From an uncultured Bacteroides sp. (GTDB taxonomy: Bacteria; Bacteroidota; Bacteroidia; Bacteroidales; Bacteroidaceae), in NCBI GenBank assembly GCA_958477465.1, contig CAUEFX010000090.1, positions 1-10,765 of the forward strand: a stretch of 10,765 nucleotides of DNA, in the 5' to 3' direction. A program made the position numbers and the translations under genes. Below, one piece after another: positions 6,791-10,765 of the stretch. Each line of letters begins with the position of its first letter. Position 1 is the stretch's first letter. Below the pieces are notes generated by a model, which was not told the DNA's origin, made no database searches, and saw only the letters and a program-made list of their open reading frames with translations.

Positions 6791-6840
6791 TTATTAGCAT
6801 TTCTTGCTTACGTTCATTATCAGCATTTCTTGCTTACATT
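6791..6840. repeat. 24-bp imperfect tandem repeat after gcvH
   Basis: Two copies spaced 26 bases apart (6791-6814 and 6817-6840) share AGCATTTCTTGCTTAC exactly (6796-6811 and 6822-6837) with nearly identical flanks. They lie between the gcvH stop and the inverted-repeat element. They are too short and weakly paired to be terminators, and no function is known. Confidence 0.7.
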
Positions 6841-6854
6841 ATTTTACTGCCTTC

Positions 6855-7235
6855 TTATCCATTGACCATCGCCTTATATGCTTCCGCATCCAGCAAATTG
6901 TCGGTGTCTTTGGCATCGGCAGGCTTCATCTTGATGAGCCAACCTTCACCATAAGGATCTTTGTTAACCAATTCAGGATTTTCTTCCAGGCTTTCATTCT
7001 GTTCGAGCACTTCACCGGCTACCGGCAAGAAAAGGTCGGAGATGGTTTTTACCACTTCAATCGTACCGAAAGTCTCGTTGGCCTCCAAGGTCTCACCTAC
7101 TGTCGGGATGTCTACGAATACGATGTCGCCCAGTTGTTCCTGCGCATAATCGGTTATACCTACATAAGCTACATCTCCCTCTACACGAATCCATTCGTGC
7201 TCGTTGGTGTACTTTAAGTTTTGTGGGAAATTCAT
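6855..7235 (-). CDS. gcvH: Glycine cleavage system H protein
   Basis: GcvH is the lipoyl carrier that moves the aminomethyl group between the P, T and L proteins of glycine cleavage, yielding one-carbon units. The 126-residue product has the family length. It opens with YTNEHEWIRVEGDVAYVGITDYAQ and carries the lipoylation motif GTIEVVKTISDLFLPVAGEV with the modified lysine at K63, followed by NPELVNKDPYGEGWLIKM. No P, T or L gene lies beside it. Instead it sits between a PAP2-like gene (33 bases upstream) and purE (197 bases downstream). The purE link makes metabolic sense, because glycine cleavage supplies formyl donors for purines. No glycine riboswitch fits in the 33-base gap. The start at 7235 gives the canonical N-terminus. 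Confidence 0.97.
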   Translation of the reverse strand: MNFPQNLKYTNEHEWIRVEGDVAYVGITDYAQEQLGDIVFVDIPTVGETLEANETFGTIEVVKTISDLFLPVAGEVLEQNESLEENPELVNKDPYGEGWLIKMKPADAKDTDNLLDAEAYKAMVNG

Positions 7236-7268
7236 AATAATTAGTTTTTAAGAGTTTATATTTGATGT

Positions 7269-7946
7269 TTAAAATAAAAAGATTCGAAACAATACATTGC
7301 TCAACGGATGCAGTACAAGCAATGCACATACCAGTCCGACGGCAAAACCGGATAATACTTCTCCCAATGAATGGTGCTGTAAAATGATTCGTGCCGATCC
7401 CAATACTCCGGCAACCAGGATAAACAGACAGAGCCACCACACCGGGTTATACCCGAAGAGCTCGCTGAATGAGACGAGTCCGCCTATAATCCCGCCTATT
7501 CCGGCCATGTGCTCGCTCAACTTCCATTTCAGATTGACAATGATGCAGATGATCTGCATGACCAATGCAGCCAGTATGATGCCGGTCATGTACCAGGGAA
7601 TATTCAATTTGTGCATCATCAGCAGACAGAAAACGTATGAGATGATGGTAAGTGCGAACGGTATATAGCGTTTCTTGCGTTCACTCAGCTCCTGCAAGGC
7701 AAATCCGTTAATCTTACGAAACAGGAAAATGGTAATGGTAGGCATCAGTATGGTAAAACAATATACGATTCCCAATACAATCAGTTTATATTGTATGGGC
7801 ATAATGCGCAGGTAAGAAAACAGAAAAAGAACCAGAAAGGCTAAGAAAGGGATAGAGAACGGAGTCAGTATCCACGATGTAATCTGCGCTGTTCTGATAA
7901 GCGTTTTATCTGCAATGATATGTTGTTCTACATTTACTTCTCCCAT
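7269..7946 (-). CDS. PAP2-superfamily-like integral membrane protein
   Basis: This 225-residue protein has about six hydrophobic segments (roughly 26-46, 54-76, 95-111, 119-138, 150-183 with a break, and 198-222) and sits in the inner membrane. Faint motifs of type 2 phosphatidic acid phosphatases are visible. KKRYIPF at 91-97 stands where KxxxxxxRP is expected. KLSEHMAG with H146 resembles PSGH. SARIILQHHSLGEVLSG, with R186, H192 and E196, resembles SRxxxxxHxxxD, but with Glu in place of the usual Asp. The substrate would be a lipid phosphate or prenyl diphosphate if it is active; the degenerate motifs leave this unsure. It lies between rpoN (40 bases) and gcvH (33 bases), so it is very likely co-transcribed with both. 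Confidence 0.75.
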   Translation of the reverse strand: MGEVNVEQHIIADKTLIRTAQITSWILTPFSIPFLAFLVLFLFSYLRIMPIQYKLIVLGIVYCFTILMPTITIFLFRKINGFALQELSERKKRYIPFALTIISYVFCLLMMHKLNIPWYMTGIILAALVMQIICIIVNLKWKLSEHMAGIGGIIGGLVSFSELFGYNPVWWLCLFILVAGVLGSARIILQHHSLGEVLSGFAVGLVCALLVLHPLSNVLFRIFLF

Positions 7947-7986
7947 ACGACGGGTGCTTTATTTAAATTTTAATTATTAATCCTCG

Positions 7987-9474
7987 TTACTTCCTCAGCC
8001 TTGCCACCGGTATGTTCAGTTGTTGCCGGTATTTGGCTACGGTACGTCTGGCAATCGGGTATCCTTTCTCTTTCAGGATATCTGCCAACTCGTCGTCTGT
8101 CAGCGGTTTCTTCTTATCTTCGTTGTCGATACATTCCTTTAGTATTTTGCGTATCTCACGGACAGACATCTCTTCGCCGTCTTCGGTGGTATATCCGTCA
8201 CTGAAGAAAAATTTCAGCGGGTAGATTCCGAAATTGGTTTGTACGTACTTACTGTTGCTGACGCGCGAGATGGTCGAAATATCCAGTCCGGTACGTTCGG
8301 CAACATCTTTCAGAATCATGGGGCGAAGCAAGGATTCGTCTCCTTCAAGGAAGAACGGACGCTGGAGGTCGATGATAGCCTGCATAGTGGTCATTAATGT
8401 ATTCTGCCGTTGTTTGATGGCGTCGATAAACCCTTGTGCTGCATCCATCTTTTGCTTTAGAAACATCATGGCTTCTTTGGACTCTTTGGACTGGTTGGCT
8501 TTGTTTTTCGTATGTTCTTCCACCATTTCCGTGAAATCACGGCTCATGCGGAGTTCCGGTACGTTCCGGTTGTTGAGGCTGACATTGATGCTGCCGTCAT
8601 CATAAGTGTCTACGATGAAGTCGGGAACGATCTGCTGCAGGTTGCGTCCGATGGCCTCTCCTAAAGAGGCGCCGGGGCGTGGGTTCAGTTTCGTGATTTC
8701 TGCAATAGCGGCATTGAAATCCTCTTCGTTACAGCAGAGCTTTTTTATGATTTTATCCCAATGTTTACGGGTGAATTCTTCGTAATAATCTTGGATAATC
8801 TTAATCTCCATCATCAGCAGCTCGTTGGGTTTCCCTTTTTTTATCTTCCGGCGAAGTTGTATCAACAGGCACTCCTGGAGATTGCGTGCGCCCAGTCCGG
8901 GCGGATCGAAACTCTGGATAATATGCAGGGCGTCTTCCAATTCTTTTTCCGTGGTGTCGATGCCGGCGTAAATGGCCAATTCGTCGCCGATGCTTTCAAG
9001 GGATTTGCGGAGCAGACCGTCGTCGTCCAGTGATCCGATAAGGTATTCGGTCAGTTCGCGCTGATGTTCCGTGAGATTGCGTTCACTCAATTGCTCTTTC
9101 AGTATCTCATAAAAAGAGGTGGCATCGGAAAAGGGGATCTCTTCCGCCTGTTCGCCTTTCGAACGGTTGTTCTCCTGCAATTTATAATCGGGTATGTCGT
9201 CTTCGTTCAGATAGTCGCTTAATGAATCGTAGTCATTGCTGTCACCTTCTGTCTCGTTTTCATTATCAGAGGCATTGTTTTCACCCGGTTCATCGGAAGG
9301 GGAGTCTTCTTTCCCTTCTTCAAGTGCCGGATTTTCCAATAGTTCGGCGTGTATGCGGTCTTCCAGTTCTACGGCAGGAAGCTCCAATAGTTTTACTACC
9401 AGAATCTGCTGCGGAGAAAGCGTCTGTATCTGCTGCTGCGCCTGGGATTGTATTTGACGGGAACCTTGTGCCAT
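7987..9474 (-). CDS. rpoN: RNA polymerase sigma-54 factor
   Basis: RpoN directs RNA polymerase to -24/-12 promoters and needs an AAA+ activator to open DNA. The 495-residue protein has all usual regions. Glutamine-rich region I (QSQAQQQIQTLSPQQILVVK, then LLELPAVELEDRI and ENPALEE, to about 51) inhibits opening until activated. A very acidic linker, region II, spans 52-93. The core-binding domain follows, with FDPPGLGARNLQECLL and LNPRPG. The DNA-binding part contains VAERTGLDISTISRVSNSKYVQT and ends with the RpoN box ARRTVAKYRQ at 475-484, only 11 residues before the C-terminus. It heads the five-gene minus-strand unit. A -7 element lies at 9512-9519. No activator gene is in the window. Confidence 0.97.
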   Translation of the reverse strand: MAQGSRQIQSQAQQQIQTLSPQQILVVKLLELPAVELEDRIHAELLENPALEEGKEDSPSDEPGENNASDNENETEGDSNDYDSLSDYLNEDDIPDYKLQENNRSKGEQAEEIPFSDATSFYEILKEQLSERNLTEHQRELTEYLIGSLDDDGLLRKSLESIGDELAIYAGIDTTEKELEDALHIIQSFDPPGLGARNLQECLLIQLRRKIKKGKPNELLMMEIKIIQDYYEEFTRKHWDKIIKKLCCNEEDFNAAIAEITKLNPRPGASLGEAIGRNLQQIVPDFIVDTYDDGSINVSLNNRNVPELRMSRDFTEMVEEHTKNKANQSKESKEAMMFLKQKMDAAQGFIDAIKQRQNTLMTTMQAIIDLQRPFFLEGDESLLRPMILKDVAERTGLDISTISRVSNSKYVQTNFGIYPLKFFFSDGYTTEDGEEMSVREIRKILKECIDNEDKKKPLTDDELADILKEKGYPIARRTVAKYRQQLNIPVARLRK

Positions 9475-9511
9475 ACGGTTTTTGTTTTCTATATAGGGTT
9501 ATTTCTCGCTA

Positions 9512-9519
9512 CAAAAGTA
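9512..9519 (-). promoter_or_regulatory. Probable -7 element of the rpoN transcription unit
   Basis: Minus-strand TACTTTTG matches TAnnTTTG and lies 37 bases upstream of the rpoN ATG. It is embedded in a small palindrome, GCTAC 9508-9512 / GTAGC 9517-9521, with a 4-base spacer. No TTG stands at the -33 distance; that area instead holds the dispersed repeat at 9526-9547. Confidence 0.5.
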
Positions 9520-9525
9520 GCTTTT

Positions 9526-9547
9526 TCACCACAGATTACACATATTA
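9526..9547 (-). repeat. Dispersed 22-bp repeat, second copy
   Basis: TCACCACAGATTACACATATTA matches the reverse complement of 75-96 at 19 of 22 positions, each difference being T here for G there. It lies in the rpoN/M24 divergent intergenic region, just upstream of the rpoN -7 element, while the other copy lies near the tRNA terminator. No function is known. Confidence 0.55.
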
Positions 9548-9562
9548 TGAAGATTATTTTTA

Positions 9563-9591
9563 TTTGTATAACGCTAAATTCTCTATCTTTG
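9563..9591 (+). promoter_or_regulatory. Bacteroides-type promoter of the M24 peptidase gene
   Basis: TTTG at 9563-9566, a 17-base spacer and TATCTTTG at 9584-9591 give the best -33/-7 pair in the window. The ATG follows 27 bases after the -7 element, with an A-rich leader and no Shine-Dalgarno site. It is divergent from the rpoN promoter at 9512-9519. Confidence 0.7.
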
Positions 9592-9618
9592 TTGCACGAA
9601 CTTAAAAAATAGAATATT

Positions 9619-10765
9619 ATGTTTGGCAAAGAGACGTATATGCAGCGACGGGCCCTGCTAAAAAAGAGATTAGGCTCCGGGGTATTGTTATTTCTTGGCA
9701 ATGACGACTATGGGTTGAATTATGAGAGTAACACGTTCCGTTACCGTCAGGATTCTACTTTTCTTTATTATTTCGGATTACCGTTTGCCGGGCTTTCTGC
9801 CATCATTGATATTGATGATGATAAGGAGATTATTTTCGGTGATGAGCTGACGATGGATGACATTGTGTGGATGGGTGTCCAGCCCACGTTGAGGGAGAAG
9901 AGCGAACGGGTAGGAGTGACACAGACCTTGCCGTCGGCGGAAATTGTGAATTATCTGCATAAGTGTGTTCAGAAAGGGAAGATTATCCATTATTTGCCTC
10001 CTTATCGTGCCGAGCATAAATTGAAACTGATGGATTGGTTGGGCATACCGCCTGCACATCAGGAAGGGTCCATCCCGTTTATCCGTGCCGTAGTGGCCCA
10101 ACGGAATTATAAATCTGCCGAGGAGATCGCTGAAATAGAAAAAGCGTGCGATGTTACCGCCGATATGCATATTACTGCTATGAAGGTTCTTCGTCCGGGG
10201 ATGTATGAATATGAAGTCGTGGCGGAGATGAACCGGGTAGCGGAGGCGAATAATTGTGAACTTTCCTTTGCCACAATTGCCACAATCAACGGACAAACCT
10301 TGCACAACCATTATCACGGCAATAAGGTGAAACAGGGTGATCTGTTTCTGATTGATGCCGGTGCGGAGGTAGAGTCGGGTTATGCCGGTGATATGTCGTC
10401 TACGATTCCTGCCGACAAGAAATTCACTACCCGTCAGCGGGAGGTGTACGAAGTCCAGAATGCAATGCATCTGGAGTCGGTAAAGGCGCTTCGTCCGGGC
10501 ATCCCGTATATGGAGGTGTATGAATTGTCTGCCCGTGTGATGGTAGAGGGTTTGAAAGCGTTGGGATTAATGAAAGGCGATGCTGCCGATGCGGTACATG
10601 AAGGTGCTCATGCTTTGTTTTATCCTCATGGACTGGGACACATGATGGGCTTGGACGTACATGATATGGAGAATCTGGGTGAAATCTGGGTCGGTTACAA
10701 CGGTGAACCGAAGAGCACACAGTTCGGGCGCAAGAGCCAGCGCCTTGCCATCCCTCTGGAACCGG
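9619..10765 (+). CDS. Aminopeptidase P family (M24B) metallopeptidase, 3' end outside the window
   Basis: The frame from ATG 9619 stays open to the right edge (382 codons) and has no stop in the window. It encodes an Xaa-Pro aminopeptidase-type enzyme, which removes an N-terminal residue ahead of proline using two metal ions. Residues 1 to about 170 form the creatinase-like N-domain (FLGNDDYGLNYESNTFRYRQDSTFLYYFG). The pita-bread catalytic domain supplies ligands D246 (IDAGAE), D258 (AGDMSST), H341 (HGLGHMMG, with H337) and E381 (PLEP). The last expected ligand, a glutamate about 20-25 residues on, lies beyond the edge. Family members are about 430-460 residues, so roughly 60-80 are missing. 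There is no signal peptide, so it is cytoplasmic. It is divergent from rpoN with its own promoter. Confidence 0.93.
   Translation, partial: MFGKETYMQRRALLKKRLGSGVLLFLGNDDYGLNYESNTFRYRQDSTFLYYFGLPFAGLSAIIDIDDDKEIIFGDELTMDDIVWMGVQPTLREKSERVGVTQTLPSAEIVNYLHKCVQKGKIIHYLPPYRAEHKLKLMDWLGIPPAHQEGSIPFIRAVVAQRNYKSAEEIAEIEKACDVTADMHITAMKVLRPGMYEYEVVAEMNRVAEANNCELSFATIATINGQTLHNHYHGNKVKQGDLFLIDAGAEVESGYAGDMSSTIPADKKFTTRQREVYEVQNAMHLESVKALRPGIPYMEVYELSARVMVEGLKALGLMKGDAADAVHEGAHALFYPHGLGHMMGLDVHDMENLGEIWVGYNGEPKSTQFGRKSQRLAIPLEP

Noticed and set aside
6658..6854. Purine (guanine/PRPP-type) riboswitch ahead of purE
   Set aside because: The element is structured and ends in a T-tract, but I cannot find the conserved core of any purine, PRPP or tetrahydrofolate riboswitch. 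It is kept as an unclassified element.
7236..7268. Glycine riboswitch upstream of gcvH
   Set aside because: The gap to the upstream gene is only 33 A/T-rich bases, too short for a glycine aptamer, and no aptamer core is visible.
9778..10470. Long minus-strand open frame inside the M24 gene
   Set aside because: The plus-strand frame has clear M24 metal-ligand motifs and a promoter; the antisense frame shows no recognisable domain and is a shadow.

Overview
This window looks like chromosomal DNA of a gut Bacteroides species (Bacteroidota). Four lines of evidence support that. Several gene starts are preceded by the Bacteroides-type -7 element TAnnTTTG rather than a TATAAT box. Purine-rich Shine-Dalgarno sites are almost absent and leaders are A/T-rich. 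IspG is the long form with a large insertion. The proteins themselves read as Bacteroides-like. This last point is recognition by eye, with no database search behind it. I see no phage, integrase, transposase gene, CRISPR array or broken gene; the content is core housekeeping.

Layout. Positions 1-143 hold no gene, only short tandem repeats and a tRNA terminator. Two near-identical tRNA-Asn(GTT) genes lie on the minus strand (144-217 and 248-321) and share a compact divergent promoter region with a PfkB-family sugar/nucleoside kinase on the plus strand (397-1383). Next on the plus strand come an S41 C-terminal processing peptidase with a PDZ domain (1428-3110) and a secreted alpha/beta-hydrolase (3188-3961). 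A long hairpin at 4039-4084 closes this block and faces the convergent minus-strand block.

The minus-strand block, read right to left, is rpoN (sigma-54), a PAP2-like multi-pass membrane protein, gcvH, purE and ispG (9474 down to 4178). The gaps are 40, 33, 197 and 122 bases, which fits one long transcription unit. The 197-base gcvH-purE gap is the exception: it holds a nested inverted-repeat element with a T-tract and a pair of 24-base tandem repeats. At the right edge, divergent from rpoN, an aminopeptidase P-family (M24B) gene starts at 9619 and runs off the window.

How the genes relate. ispG makes isoprenoid precursors (MEP pathway), purE acts in de novo purine synthesis, and gcvH carries the lipoyl arm of the glycine cleavage system, which feeds one-carbon units used in purine synthesis. 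rpoN encodes an alternative sigma factor. The peptidases and hydrolase at both ends are envelope or peptide-turnover enzymes with no evident link to that block. I found no convincing previously undescribed system. The best candidates for a closer look are the structured element between gcvH and purE and a 22-base dispersed repeat shared by the left edge and the rpoN promoter region.
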